A DNA stretch of 64,000 bases from UBA1952 sp965246765 (GCA_965246765.1 CBDFFJ010000008.1:248001-312000); one strand, 5' to 3'; numbered from the stretch's first letter, positions 26,755 through 36,768 are shown. Notes: generated by a model from the letters alone, not told the origin. Made by a program: numbers and translations.

Positions 26755-27531
26755 ATGAAAGACCAGCATACCAAATTCTATCTTGATGCGAAAAAAATCT
26801 GGGGAAAGATTGCGAATGAAGAATTGTTCAGCCCGGAAGACCTAAAGCAACAACTGGAATTTCATAAGAGACTGTTCAGTGTATTTCACCCCGGCAAATA
26901 TTATCTTCTGATTTTTGACCTGTTTAATGGGGCTATTGCTAATATATCTGACGATGTAAAAGGTGTTTTGGGTTATGAGCCAGGGGAGATAACGGCAGAA
27001 TTTCTCATGAACAAAATTCACCCGGAGGATAAGCCATACTTCTTGCTTTTTGAGGATTGGGTTACTTCCTATTGGAAAACTATTCCCGCAGAAAAATATA
27101 AGAACTACAAGTTTCAGTATGACGTACGCTTTAAGCGAAAAGATGACAAGTATGCGAGGATACTGATGCAGTATGTGCAGCTCAACTATGATGAGCAGAA
27201 TATGTACCACAGCTTTCATTGTCATACCGACATCAGCCATATCAAACCCAATGGCGAGCCTTGTTGTTCCTTAATAGGACTTGACGGTGAGCCATCTTTT
27301 TACAATATCAAGGACGGGAACACCTTTAGCCGTTCTTACGACTTGTTTACAAACCGGGAGCGGGAGATACTCAAGCTAATAGTAGCCAGCAGGAGTAGTA
27401 AGCAGATAGCTGAAGAATTATTCATTAGTCTGCACACAGTCAATACGCATCGCAAGAACATCTTGGCTAAGGCCTCGGTTGGTACGCCCGTTGAGCTTGT
27501 AAGCAAGGCTTTACATGAGGGCTGGATATAA
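26755..27531 (+). CDS. PAS domain LuxR-type transcriptional regulator
   Basis: The 258-residue product has a PAS fold near residues 45-160 (VKGVLGYEPGEITAEFLM, IHPEDKPYF) and a C-terminal LuxR/GerE helix-turn-helix (LFTNREREILKLIVASRSS, then KQIAEELFISLHTVNTHRKN). There is no receiver domain, so the signal is probably sensed by the PAS domain itself. The start is ATG 26755; upstream codons to 26662 run through the palindrome and are unlikely to be translated. Neighbours do not reveal its targets. Confidence 0.85.
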   Translation: MKDQHTKFYLDAKKIWGKIANEELFSPEDLKQQLEFHKRLFSVFHPGKYYLLIFDLFNGAIANISDDVKGVLGYEPGEITAEFLMNKIHPEDKPYFLLFEDWVTSYWKTIPAEKYKNYKFQYDVRFKRKDDKYARILMQYVQLNYDEQNMYHSFHCHTDISHIKPNGEPCCSLIGLDGEPSFYNIKDGNTFSRSYDLFTNREREILKLIVASRSSKQIAEELFISLHTVNTHRKNILAKASVGTPVELVSKALHEGWI

Positions 27532-27642
27532 AGCAATTAAATAGCTACTGTTAGGTATTTTCTTGGATTAACAGGCGGTTTACGTTTGCTGGTGAAATGG
27601 CTCGCCGGCAACCAACTGCATCTTCAACTCAAATTAGACGAT

Positions 27643-27672
27643 AAAACGATGCGTAAATCTACGCATCGTTTT
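27643..27672. terminator. Bidirectional terminator hairpin
   Basis: A perfect 13-bp stem AAAACGATGCGTA/TACGCATCGTTTT with a 4-nt loop, bordered by A on the left and T on the right, lies about 112 bp after the regulator gene. Confidence 0.85.
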
Positions 27673-27745
27673 CCGTGTTTATACCGATGCTCAACATTTT
27701 GTAGTATAGAAACTTTGCAATGCAAAAATTAAAACGCAACCACTC

Positions 27746-28480
27746 ATGAAAACACTCTTCATCCTTGCGCTGACAGCGGTAATGGCCAGTATGGCAGCCG
27801 CACAGGTTTCGCAGCACACTCGGCCATGGGACAATCCATCCAATGTAATTGTCATTGACGCTTACGGCCCGAACGTAATTAATTGGGATAAGATGAAAAC
27901 GGACACGAGGGTAGTGGGCGTAATTCATCGCGCAACGCAAGGCAAGACCTTAGATAATAAGTATGCTGCGCGCAAGGCTAAAGCTTTGGAAATGGGCTAC
28001 CTCTTTGGCTCATATCATCTCGGGCTTGCAGGAGACCCGGTCAGGCAAGCAGATTTTTATCTCGCACAGGTCGGTAATGCTAAAAACGAGCTGCTTTCGC
28101 TTGACCTTGAAATGTTGGACTCTAAGCATATGTCGCTCAGTAATGCGGAAGCATTTATTACTCGTGTACATGAGAAAACTGGTCGGTACCCATTCATTTA
28201 TTGTAACAACGATGTGTTTAAGGCAATTAACGCTTTGCCGGCAGGAAACAATTTTTCAAAATGCCGTCTATGGTATGCCAGATTCAAACCGAATATCACC
28301 GGCTACAACAATGGGCATACATGGAATGACTACACCTTATGGCAATTTAGCTGTGAGGTAAATTGTCAAAAGACAGGTACTTGCCTTTATAATGTACCAG
28401 GGACAGCTTTTGATATGGACATCAATGTCTTTAATGGCAACCGCGCCGAGCTGGAAAATATATGGACGGCTAATCCATGA
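27746..28480 (+). CDS. Secreted GH25 lysozyme-like muramidase
   Basis: The 244-residue product has a signal peptide (MKTLFILALTAVMASMAAAQ) and a GH25 domain: VIVIDAYGPNVINWDKM at the start, GVIHRATQG, and the acidic pair LSLDLEM that carries the catalytic residues. WLYAR-like (CRLWYARF) and DYTLWQF motifs follow. GH25 enzymes cleave the MurNAc-GlcNAc bond of peptidoglycan. It may act on own or foreign cell walls. Two features suggest a possible disulfide: the Cys pair CEVNCQKTGTC near the C-terminus and its secreted location. Confidence 0.8.
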   Translation: MKTLFILALTAVMASMAAAQVSQHTRPWDNPSNVIVIDAYGPNVINWDKMKTDTRVVGVIHRATQGKTLDNKYAARKAKALEMGYLFGSYHLGLAGDPVRQADFYLAQVGNAKNELLSLDLEMLDSKHMSLSNAEAFITRVHEKTGRYPFIYCNNDVFKAINALPAGNNFSKCRLWYARFKPNITGYNNGHTWNDYTLWQFSCEVNCQKTGTCLYNVPGTAFDMDINVFNGNRAELENIWTANP

Positions 28481-28526
28481 ATAATCATTGCTTCATAAAA
28501 CGCTCAGCCCCTATAATTATAATGCT

Positions 28527-31500
28527 ATGAAAAACTTGTACACGCTATTCTTGCTCTTGGCATCGCTCACGAAGCTCCATGCAGCCACCATTACCTCCAA
28601 CGGCACCGGCGGCGGCACCTGGTCGTCCACATCCACCTGGAGTGGTGGCACCGTACCGGGCACAAGCGATGATGTTGTCATTGCCGCAAGCGACGCGGTC
28701 AATGTGAATACCGCCGCAACCATTCTCTCTCTTGACATCGGAAGCGCTTCTACGGTAAACCTTCAAGCCAACCTTAGCATCACCTCCACCGCTGATGCCG
28801 CGTTGAAGTTCTCCGGCGTGAATGACAACCCGGCGCTGCTCATAGCGCAGGGCACCACGGCCTGTACATTGTTTGATGCGGGTGGCGTATCAATGAGCAC
28901 CACATCCGGCAATCGCGGCTACATCATCATGAAGAACGCGACACACATCCTGGAGGTGCAGGGCAATCTTTCGGTTGTCGGCTACATATCCACCGCCCCC
29001 GGCATAGACTTGCAGAACAGCAGCATGCTCAAGCTGACCGGTACCGCCACGGCGGGCATCACTATAGGCACTACAGTTGGCGTGAGCGCCAGTAATATAG
29101 AAGTGGGCGATGGCGTCAATACCAAAACAGTCAATTTGCCGGCTACGGGCGCAGCGTTAAAGCTTTATAATAATGGCGGCATCACTGTAAAAAACGCGGC
29201 GACTCTTAACTGCAATGGCTTTACGGGCTTGAATGGCGGTACGCCGGGGACGGGTGTTTATATGGATATTTTAAATGGCGGCAGTGTGTATAATGCATCT
29301 GCTACTGCCGGAACTACGAACAATGTGTTTCTGAATATTCCGAAGCTGAGCAGCCTGGCGGATTTTAAACTAGTGACCGGGAGCTTGTATATATATGCTA
29401 CATCTGTTGTTCCATCGTCCACCAGTTTTAATATTCCGACAGGTTCTGTTGGCAATTTGATATTTGGTTCAATCGGAGGTACTTACAGTTACTCCTACAT
29501 AAAAATTTATACAAACGGAACCGGCCAAAGAACGGTGAGAATTCTTGGTGACTTTACATCCAGTAGCTTACCAGGTGGGACAACTACTGGCGGTTATTTA
29601 AAAAATTACGGAAGTGCGACTGCTTCAGACGCACCCAATGTTACCTGGGAGTTTGCCGGCTCTGCCAAGCAAATTAATTACGACAAATCCGCTCAGCTTT
29701 ATCTTTCTGATTACAACAATCCTACACTTACCCCGAAGGTATTCGTCAGTGGCAGCTATACAATCAACCCCGAGTATTCGGGTACCGGCACTAGCTCGCA
29801 GCTTAATTTCGGTGATCTGACAATTGCTTCAGGAGCCAGTTTAACTGCCAAAACGGGGCTTTCGGGTGCCACCGGTTCATACATTATTTACTGCCAAGGG
29901 AATTTACAAATCGGCACTGGAGGCATTTTTGACGTCAGTGCAAGTCCATATTACTACCACCAGGGATATTCAACGGCACCTTGCACATTGAGTGGCGCTG
30001 GGACATTGAAAACAGGATATTTGGTGCAGGATGGAGCTACAAATTCTACACTAGCCAACATAATATATAAAGCTCCCATAACAGCCAGTACTTGGACAAT
30101 ATTCAGTAACACCTCCGTATTTAACCAGACAGCCGGCACTTTAACACTGGATGCCCCAGGAGGTAGAAGTATACTTATCAATACTTCGGCAGTTCATACC
30201 ATCAACCATCTCTCCACCACGCCGTCTACAATAATTGTAACAAATTATCAGTCTAACCTAAAGGTAAACGGCAATATCAATTTGGGTATCGGCACAAAAT
30301 TTCAAACGTTGGCTTCTGCACCTAGCAGTAATACCGGCTACATAGAATTCGCCGGCACCACCCCCCAAACCGTTACCTGCGATGCCATTCCTGGTGCCGT
30401 AAACTTTCAAAAACTAAAAATCAACAACCCATCCGGCATCACCATCTCCAGCGGTACCGTCACTGTAGGCAAAGACCAGGGCAGCATCACCACTCAAAAC
30501 CTTGACCTCACTGCCGGAAATATAAACACCACCTCGGCCAGCCAATTAGTCATCCTCCCCACCACTACAATCACCAACGCCGGCAACGCCTCCTACGTAG
30601 CCGGCCCCATGCGCATGTACGCAAGCTGGAAGCCAAACATATCCGGCGCAACCGCCCAGACCACCACCACATTGCAATTCCTAACCGGAAAATCCTCCCG
30701 CCTCCAGCAGGCAGCCCTCACCGGCATCACCGGCGCAAGCACCAACCCCGCCCTCGGCAACGGCGATTATGTGGACGCCGAATACTTCTCCACAAGCTAT
30801 GGCAGCAACACCACCGTAAGCAGCAGCAACAGCCCCGCAATGGTCAGCACGAGTTACAAGGAATACTGGAACCTCTCGCCATCCACTACCGCCATCAGCG
30901 GCAAAGTCAAGCTCTTCTGGGCCGACAATGCCAATAGCGCTATCTTCAATAAAGGCAGCGACTACCTGCGCATCGCCCACTGGACGGGCAGCACATGGCA
31001 CGATGAAGGCAATGATCTCGGCGTTGCCTCTGCAGCACCAGGCACAATCGGCAGCATCCAATCCACCAACACGCTTACGTCTTTCTCGCCGTTCACGTTT
31101 GGTACAACTAGCGCCGCCAGCGTTCCCTTGCCCAACAGCGCTATTTCCCTTTCAGCAATCGGGAATGGGCAGAAGAACGAACTGGCTTGGACAGTTGCGG
31201 ATGAAGCCGGTATAGTCACTTTCTCCGTGGAGCGCTCTGCCGATGGCCTGCAGTTCGCGCCGCTTTCCCGGCAGACGGCACAGCGGCTGCCCGCCTATAA
31301 CTATACAGACGCCACGCCCGCTGAAAATCATAACTACTACCGGATACGCGCCTTCAGCAAAGACGGCAGCAGCGGCATTAGCCGCACCGTTCATATTGAC
31401 GGCGGCAATGTTCTAGCGCCTATAAGCGCGTTTCCAAACCCTGTAACCGACGAGCTGAACGTCAACCTTTCAGAAAATGTCAGCGGCAATGTGCAACTGA

Positions 31501-31646
31501 CGGATGCCGCCGGCAGCATCCTGATAGAAGCACCGCTGAATGCCGGCAAGGCCAGGCTAAACACATCCCAGCTTATGCCCGGTCTGTACTTCGTTACATA
31601 TAGCAATGGCGAAGAAAAAGTACGGCTTCGTGTTGTCAAGCAATAA
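28527..31646 (+). CDS. Large type IX-secreted surface protein
   Basis: The 1039-residue product has a signal peptide (MKNLYTLFLLLASLTKLHA), then a GTWSSTSTWSGGTVPGTSDD segment and long Ser/Thr/Gly/Asn-rich stretches like those of parallel beta-helix adhesins. A domain at about 880-960 (WTVADEAGIVTFSVERSADG) resembles fibronectin-like modules. The C-terminus is a type A sorting domain (ISAFPNPVTDELNVNL ... LRVVKQ). Codons become strongly C-ending between roughly 30380 and 31080. The start at ATG 28527 gives the signal peptide directly; the frame extends 39 bp upstream without purpose. Confidence 0.75.
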   Translation: MKNLYTLFLLLASLTKLHAATITSNGTGGGTWSSTSTWSGGTVPGTSDDVVIAASDAVNVNTAATILSLDIGSASTVNLQANLSITSTADAALKFSGVNDNPALLIAQGTTACTLFDAGGVSMSTTSGNRGYIIMKNATHILEVQGNLSVVGYISTAPGIDLQNSSMLKLTGTATAGITIGTTVGVSASNIEVGDGVNTKTVNLPATGAALKLYNNGGITVKNAATLNCNGFTGLNGGTPGTGVYMDILNGGSVYNASATAGTTNNVFLNIPKLSSLADFKLVTGSLYIYATSVVPSSTSFNIPTGSVGNLIFGSIGGTYSYSYIKIYTNGTGQRTVRILGDFTSSSLPGGTTTGGYLKNYGSATASDAPNVTWEFAGSAKQINYDKSAQLYLSDYNNPTLTPKVFVSGSYTINPEYSGTGTSSQLNFGDLTIASGASLTAKTGLSGATGSYIIYCQGNLQIGTGGIFDVSASPYYYHQGYSTAPCTLSGAGTLKTGYLVQDGATNSTLANIIYKAPITASTWTIFSNTSVFNQTAGTLTLDAPGGRSILINTSAVHTINHLSTTPSTIIVTNYQSNLKVNGNINLGIGTKFQTLASAPSSNTGYIEFAGTTPQTVTCDAIPGAVNFQKLKINNPSGITISSGTVTVGKDQGSITTQNLDLTAGNINTTSASQLVILPTTTITNAGNASYVAGPMRMYASWKPNISGATAQTTTTLQFLTGKSSRLQQAALTGITGASTNPALGNGDYVDAEYFSTSYGSNTTVSSSNSPAMVSTSYKEYWNLSPSTTAISGKVKLFWADNANSAIFNKGSDYLRIAHWTGSTWHDEGNDLGVASAAPGTIGSIQSTNTLTSFSPFTFGTTSAASVPLPNSAISLSAIGNGQKNELAWTVADEAGIVTFSVERSADGLQFAPLSRQTAQRLPAYNYTDATPAENHNYYRIRAFSKDGSSGISRTVHIDGGNVLAPISAFPNPVTDELNVNLSENVSGNVQLTDAAGSILIEAPLNAGKARLNTSQLMPGLYFVTYSNGEEKVRLRVVKQ

Positions 31647-31657
31647 CCGGCGAGACA

Positions 31658-32503
31658 TTAGCGCGCTGCCCGCAGCATCCTCGGAGCGCCATGTAAATCG
31701 TCGCGAAGAGTAACCGACGCGTAGCCGTATTCGCGGAAAAGTTCCGCCGTCTCCTCCGCAAAATCCCGGTGCAGCTCACAGTAAACAGCCCCCTCATCCG
31801 CAAGATGCGTCCGGCTAAAAGCCGCTATCTCCCGGTAAAAAAGCAGCGGGTCGGCAGTGGGCACAAACAGCGCGGTTGCCGGCTCATGGTCGCGCACATT
31901 CCGGTGCAAAGTATCGGCTTCGGTAAGCGGTATATAAGGCGGGTTAGAGACGATCACACCAAACTTCGGCAGCGTATCTCTGCTTTGAGCATTTAGAAAG
32001 TCAAGCTGCTGAAAAGCTACCTCCGCGCCAAGCCGCTGAGCGTTCTGCTGCGCAATGGCGAGTGCTTCCGGGCTTACATCAATGGCTGTTACATCGCAAT
32101 CCGGCATCGCGAGCTTTAAGCTCACAGCAATGCAGCCGCTGCCAGTTCCAATGTCTAAAATAGCCGCTGGCTGCGCGTCAGACATTACCCATTCCACCAA
32201 CTCCTCCGTTTCAGGCCGCGGAATAAGCACGGCAGGCGAGACAAAAAACGTTCTTCCTAAAAACCGGGCTTCGCCGATTACGTATTGCAACGGCTGACCG
32301 TCCAGCAGCCCGGCCTTTGCGCCTGTGTACGCTTCCCATTGGGCCTCAGACAGCAAGAGCGCGTTTTGCGATAAGCGTTGAAGCCTGGTGAAGCCCGTTA
32401 CGTGCTCCAAAGCGCCGTGCGCAACTGCCATAGCCTCGCCCTCATCATACAAAGCAGTCAAGGCACTTCGCAAGTCAGCATAAGCCGCGCCAATCGTCAA
32501 CAT
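31658..32503 (-). CDS. prmC: Release factor glutamine methyltransferase PrmC
   Basis: The 281-residue product has the PrmC/HemK layout: an N-terminal helical domain, IPRPETEELV at 94-103, the SAM loop DIGTGSGCIA at 117-126 and the catalytic NPPY at 187-190. It methylates the Gln of the GGQ motif in peptide chain release factors. It is divergent from ribD, with a 53-bp gap. Confidence 0.93.
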   Translation of the reverse strand: MLTIGAAYADLRSALTALYDEGEAMAVAHGALEHVTGFTRLQRLSQNALLLSEAQWEAYTGAKAGLLDGQPLQYVIGEARFLGRTFFVSPAVLIPRPETEELVEWVMSDAQPAAILDIGTGSGCIAVSLKLAMPDCDVTAIDVSPEALAIAQQNAQRLGAEVAFQQLDFLNAQSRDTLPKFGVIVSNPPYIPLTEADTLHRNVRDHEPATALFVPTADPLLFYREIAAFSRTHLADEGAVYCELHRDFAEETAELFREYGYASVTLRDDLHGAPRMLRAAR

Positions 32504-32556
32504 AACGGCAAAGATGCAGTTAGAGGAGAAGCCGCTATGGCTAATTTTGACACCCT

Positions 32557-33624
32557 ATGCAGGATGCGGATTTCATGCGCCGGGCCATTGTTCTTGCCCA
32601 TCACGGCAGCGGCCATGTCTCGCCCAACCCGATGGTGGGCGCGGTGCTGGTATATGAAGGCCGCATCATTGGCGAAGGCTGGCACGCCCGCTACGGCGAC
32701 GTCCATGCGGAGGTAGCCTGCCTGCAATCGGTATTGGAGGCCGATCGCCACCTCATTCCGCAAAGCACGATGTACATAACGCTGGAGCCTTGCGCGCATC
32801 AAGGCAAGCAACCGCCTTGCGCGCAGCGGCTCGTGCTGGAAGGCATAAAGCGTGTTGTGATTGGAGCGGACGACCCCTTTCCGCAGGTAAGCGGACGCGG
32901 CATTTCAATTTTAAAGGAATCCGGAGCAGACGTGGAAACCGGCTGTTGCAAGGAAGAAGCCCGCTGGCTTACCCGCCGATTTCTGTCTGTGCACGAAGCG
33001 GGCCGCCCGTATATCATCCTTAAATGGGCGCAAAGCGCAGACGGCTACATGGCTCCGGCAGACGGGGGCCGCTTTCAACTCAGCAATCACTTCAGCCAAA
33101 CGCTCGTGCATCGCTGGCGTACGGAAGAATCGGCGATTATGGTCGGCTACAACACAGCGTTGGCCGACAACCCGCAGCTTACCGCAAGGCTTTGGGACGG
33201 CCCGCAGCCGCTGCGCATTGTTTTGGACAGAGGCATAAGCCTTCCCGCAAAGCACAAGCTGCTTGACGGCTCAACTCCGACGTGGATTATCAATGAGCAA
33301 GCAGAACGCGAAGGAACGACGAGCTACACGAAGCTGCCGTTTGATGAACAACTACTACCCGCCTTGCTTCAACGCCTGAAAGTGGTGGGAAAGAATTCCC
33401 TATTTGTAGAAGGCGGCGCGCGCCTGCTCAACAGCTTTATCGCCGCAGGCCTTTGGGACGAAGCACGTGTTTTTACAACGCCAAAAATTCTTGGCGACGG
33501 CGTCCCTGCGCCTTTAATCAACGGAGCAACGCGCGCAAGCGATACGGCTGTTGGCGATGATGCGCTCCAGCTATGGCGGCCGCTCACAAGCCGCTATCCA
33601 TATCCCGATGGCGCAATATTCTAA
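32557..33624 (+). CDS. ribD: Bifunctional riboflavin deaminase-reductase RibD
   Basis: The 355-residue product has the N-terminal deaminase domain, with zinc ligands in HAE (50-52) and EPCAHQGKQPPC (77-88), and a C-terminal reductase domain from about 150 (RPYIILKWAQSADG). Together they carry out two steps from the GTP-derived pyrimidine to the ribitylaminouracil precursor of riboflavin. It is the first gene of a tight row: ribD, a 15-bp gap, the EamA-like gene, an 8-bp overlap, yigZ, a 34-bp gap, queG. A TAATTTTG sequence at 32542-32549 fits the -7 box, but it is very close to the start codon. Confidence 0.93.
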   Translation: MQDADFMRRAIVLAHHGSGHVSPNPMVGAVLVYEGRIIGEGWHARYGDVHAEVACLQSVLEADRHLIPQSTMYITLEPCAHQGKQPPCAQRLVLEGIKRVVIGADDPFPQVSGRGISILKESGADVETGCCKEEARWLTRRFLSVHEAGRPYIILKWAQSADGYMAPADGGRFQLSNHFSQTLVHRWRTEESAIMVGYNTALADNPQLTARLWDGPQPLRIVLDRGISLPAKHKLLDGSTPTWIINEQAEREGTTSYTKLPFDEQLLPALLQRLKVVGKNSLFVEGGARLLNSFIAAGLWDEARVFTTPKILGDGVPAPLINGATRASDTAVGDDALQLWRPLTSRYPYPDGAIF

Positions 33625-33639
33625 AGGCTGAAGTATTCC

Positions 33640-34533
33640 ATGCTTTATCTCCTGCTTACGGTTGCGCTCAATGCTTACCTCATTGTAGCATTCAAAATGT
33701 TTGAGCGCTTCAAGGTGGACAACCTGCAGGCTATCGTTACCAATTATTGGGTGTGCGTCGCTACGGGCAGCATCTTTATAGGCCACTTCCCAATCGGTGC
33801 GCAAAGCGCGGGGCAGCCGTGGTTTTGGTGGGCGCTGGCGATGGGCGGGGCCTTTATCGGCATCTTCAACCTCATTGCGTATTGCACGAAAGAAGACGGC
33901 ATAACCACCACGACTATTGCCAATAAGCTGAGCATGGTAATTCCTGTAGCCTTTGCGTTGTGGTTGTACGGCGATAAGATGTCCGTAAGCAAAGGCATAG
34001 GCATCCTGCTCGCTGCGCCCGCAGTTTACCTAAGCAGCACGAAGGAAGGCGATAGCGGCAAGAAGCAAAACCTCTGGCTGGCGGCGCTGCTGTTTGTAGC
34101 AAGCGGCTTACTGGATACGCTCGTGAACTACATCGCACACGAATACTTCACTACCGATAATCCGAAAGCGGATGTGCAGGGGCAATCCGTTTATCTGGTT
34201 CATGCATTTCTATCGGCGGCCGCTATTGGCACGTTGCTCGTCGGCTACCTGTTGATGACGGGCCGGAAGAAGTTTGCGGTAAAGAATCTTATCGCTGGGC
34301 TGGCACTCGGCGTTCCGAATTTCTTCTCCATCTATTTTTTCCTGAGGCTGCTGCAAACCGGTTTTTTGCCCGGCTCAGCCGCTATTCCTGTAAACAATAT
34401 CGGCATTGTGCTCCTCGCTTCGCTAACCGCTATTTTCTTTTTCGGAGAAAAGGCCGGCAATGCGCGTATTATCGGAATGGTACTGTCGGTCGCTGCAATC
34501 CTCCTTATCATGCTTTCCGATCTCCATGCCTGA
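33640..34533 (+). CDS. EamA/DMT-type membrane transporter
   Basis: The 297-residue product has about ten TM helices in two similar halves, as in drug/metabolite transporters, with short charged loops and a KEGDSGKKQNLW linker in the middle. The substrate is unknown; its place between ribD and yigZ is probably just operon packing. It overlaps yigZ by 8 bp (ATGCCTGA). Confidence 0.8.
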   Translation: MLYLLLTVALNAYLIVAFKMFERFKVDNLQAIVTNYWVCVATGSIFIGHFPIGAQSAGQPWFWWALAMGGAFIGIFNLIAYCTKEDGITTTTIANKLSMVIPVAFALWLYGDKMSVSKGIGILLAAPAVYLSSTKEGDSGKKQNLWLAALLFVASGLLDTLVNYIAHEYFTTDNPKADVQGQSVYLVHAFLSAAAIGTLLVGYLLMTGRKKFAVKNLIAGLALGVPNFFSIYFFLRLLQTGFLPGSAAIPVNNIGIVLLASLTAIFFFGEKAGNARIIGMVLSVAAILLIMLSDLHA

Positions 34534-35125
34534 GCCGCGCAAGTATAAGACCATCGCCGCGCCAACTACTGCTGAGCTACGCGACCGCGGCAGCAGGTTT
34601 CTGGCTTTTGCCTTTCCGATAAAGAGCGTGGATGGAGTCAAGACGCATCACAAAGCGCTCAAAGCGGCGCATCCGAAGGCGAACCATCATTGCGTAGCCT
34701 ACCGCGTCGGTTACGACGGCACCCAATACCGCGCAAGCGACGACGGCGAGCCATCCGGCAGCGCCGGCCGTCCGATGCTGGGCGCCATTGACAGCGCTGG
34801 CCTGACAAACGTGCTGGTGATAGTTGTGCGCTACTTCGGCGGCACGCTGCTGGGCGTTCCGGGACTGATTGCTGCATACGGCGGTGTTGCCGCGGAGGCT
34901 TTGAACGCCTCGGCGATAACCGAGCATTGGATAGAAAAGGGTATGACGATAGAATGTGATTACGCCAACCTCGGCGAGGTACTCCACATCCTGCGCAGGC
35001 ACGAGGCCAGCATCGGTAAGCAGGACATGCAGCTATTCTGCACCGTCAGCGCGGGCATTCCATTACATACTGCCGACGCTTGTGTGGCGCAGCTTTCGGA
35101 AATTCGTGGTGTCAGTGTCCGATAG
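34526..35125 (+). CDS. YigZ/IMPACT family protein
   Basis: The 199-residue product has the family hallmark: a RFLAFAFPIKS start, HHCVAYRVG, SDDGEPSGSAGRPML, and VVRYFGGTLLGVPGLI. Members have an RNase-PH-like fold and are tied to translation control; the bacterial role is unclear. The start is ATG 34526, whose first 8 bases overlap the stop of the transporter gene. Confidence 0.9.
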   Translation: MPEPRKYKTIAAPTTAELRDRGSRFLAFAFPIKSVDGVKTHHKALKAAHPKANHHCVAYRVGYDGTQYRASDDGEPSGSAGRPMLGAIDSAGLTNVLVIVVRYFGGTLLGVPGLIAAYGGVAAEALNASAITEHWIEKGMTIECDYANLGEVLHILRRHEASIGKQDMQLFCTVSAGIPLHTADACVAQLSEIRGVSVR

Positions 35126-35156
35126 ACCTTCCCCGTCTTGAAGACCTTGAAGGTCT
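35124..35156. repeat. Intergenic palindromic element, GACCTTGAAGGTC type
   Basis: AGACCTTC at the yigZ stop and the self-complementary AGACCTTGAAGGTCT at 35142-35156 can form a short tight hairpin or a longer one. It occupies nearly the whole yigZ-queG gap. Similar GACCTTGAAGGTC palindromes recur in Bacteroidota genomes as I remember them, and may act as weak terminators or dispersed repeats. Confidence 0.55.
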
Positions 35157-35159
35157 GCC

Positions 35160-36095
35160 ATGTCATCTCCCGAAAAAAATGCCGCCCTCATCAAAGCCGA
35201 AGCCCTGCACCTCGGCTTCATGGCCTGCCGTGTCGCAAAAGCGGAGCGGCTGGATGATGATGCGCGGCGTTTGGAAGGATGGCTTACAAAAGGCTACAAC
35301 GGCACGATGCAGTACATGGAGCGTCACTTTGACCTCCGCGTTGACCCGGCAAAGCTGGTGCCCGGCGCAAAATCAGTAGTCACGCTGCTGATGAATTACT
35401 TTCCGGGGGAGGAACAGCAACCAGACGCGCCGCGCATTGCGAAGTATGCCTGGGGTCAAGACTATCACGACGTCATCCGCGCGAAGCTGAATGAATTGCT
35501 GGCCTACATGCGGACAACAATCGGCGAAGTGCAGGGCCGCGGCTTCGTAGATTCCGCGCCGGTGCTGGAGCGCAGCTGGGCGGTGCAGAGCGGCCTCGGC
35601 TGGATTGGAAAGAACGGCAACCTGCTGAACAAATCCTATGGCTCCTTCTTCTTCATCGCCACGCTCATCACCGATTTAGAGCTGACGCCGGATGCGCCAT
35701 TTACCACAGACCATTGCGGCACCTGCACCCGCTGCATAGACGCCTGCCCGACGGACGCTATTGTCTCGCCGACGGTCGTTGACGCCACCAAGTGCATCTC
35801 TTATCTCACCATTGAGTTAAAGGATGCGCTGATGCCTTCCGGCTTTGAGCAACGGGGGGACAACTGGATGTTTGGCTGCGATGTGTGTCAGGACGTTTGT
35901 CCGTGGAATCGCTTTTCTATTCCGCACAGCGAAGAAGCATTTAAGCCGCTGTCGGAAGTGCTGAATCTTTCTACGTCGGAGTGGATGGAGCTTTCGGAAG
36001 AAGCTTTTCGCAATGCGTTTAAAGGCTCGCCGATAAAGCGGGCGAAGTGGAGTGGGGTAATGCGGAATCTGAAAGCAATCAGAGGTTTTGACTAA
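35160..36095 (+). CDS. queG: Epoxyqueuosine reductase QueG
   Basis: The 311-residue product has the cobalamin-binding N-terminal domain and two [4Fe-4S] clusters: C186, C189, C192, C196 and C240, C243, C247, with C212 between them. It reduces epoxyqueuosine to queuosine in tRNA anticodons. It is the last gene of the ribD row and converges on pcm with a 7-bp gap. Confidence 0.93.
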   Translation: MSSPEKNAALIKAEALHLGFMACRVAKAERLDDDARRLEGWLTKGYNGTMQYMERHFDLRVDPAKLVPGAKSVVTLLMNYFPGEEQQPDAPRIAKYAWGQDYHDVIRAKLNELLAYMRTTIGEVQGRGFVDSAPVLERSWAVQSGLGWIGKNGNLLNKSYGSFFFIATLITDLELTPDAPFTTDHCGTCTRCIDACPTDAIVSPTVVDATKCISYLTIELKDALMPSGFEQRGDNWMFGCDVCQDVCPWNRFSIPHSEEAFKPLSEVLNLSTSEWMELSEEAFRNAFKGSPIKRAKWSGVMRNLKAIRGFD

Positions 36096-36102
36096 GCAGC
36101 AT

Positions 36103-36768
36103 TTACTTATTCCGTCCCTCCAGCATCGGCACGAAAGAAAAGTCGCCCAATATCTCCTCGCGCAGGCTGCCGTCCGCTTCTTTCGTTATCCGCATCATCT
36201 TCTGAAGGCCTTCTTCGCCCACGGGTATTATCATGATGCCGCCCGGCTTCAGCTGACCAATCAATTTTGGGGGAACGAACGGAGCGCCTGCCGTGATAAT
36301 CACTTTATCAAAAGGCCCGAAAGACGGTAGGCCTTCAAAGCCGTCTCCGTAAAAGCGCTTTACGCCCGGATAATTCTTCAGGAAGAAAAATTCGCCTACA
36401 AAATCGTACAGCTCCTTTTGCCGCTCAATGGTGAACACTTTCGCACCAAGCTCTGCAAGCACGCAGCTTTGGTAAGCGCTTCCGGTGCCCACTTCCAGCA
36501 CTTTGTCGTACTTCCTGATGTCCAGCAGCTGCGTCTGAAACGCCACTGTATAAGGCTGTGAAATCGTTTGCCCGGCAGCAATCGGGAAGGCCCGGTCTTC
36601 ATAAGCCTGCCGCTCAAATGCGGTGTCTAAAAAGAAGTGGCGCGGAATAGCTTCAATTGCTCCGAGCACTTTCTCATCGTTAATGCCCTTCTCCCGGAGT
36701 GTCTGCACCAGGTCTTTGCGGTGCTTTTTATGGCGATAATCGTCTTCCTTAGGTTTACTTTGGAGCAT
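36103..36768 (-). CDS. pcm: Protein-L-isoaspartate O-methyltransferase
   Basis: The 221-residue product has the family motifs: AIPRHFFLD, FPIAAGQTISQPYTVAFQT and the SAM loop VLEVGTGSAYQSCVLAEL, then VIITAGAP. It methylates damaged isoaspartyl residues so they can be repaired. The Cys in the SAM loop (SCVLA) is a small variation. Confidence 0.93.
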   Translation of the reverse strand: MLQSKPKEDDYRHKKHRKDLVQTLREKGINDEKVLGAIEAIPRHFFLDTAFERQAYEDRAFPIAAGQTISQPYTVAFQTQLLDIRKYDKVLEVGTGSAYQSCVLAELGAKVFTIERQKELYDFVGEFFFLKNYPGVKRFYGDGFEGLPSFGPFDKVIITAGAPFVPPKLIGQLKPGGIMIIPVGEEGLQKMMRITKEADGSLREEILGDFSFVPMLEGRNK

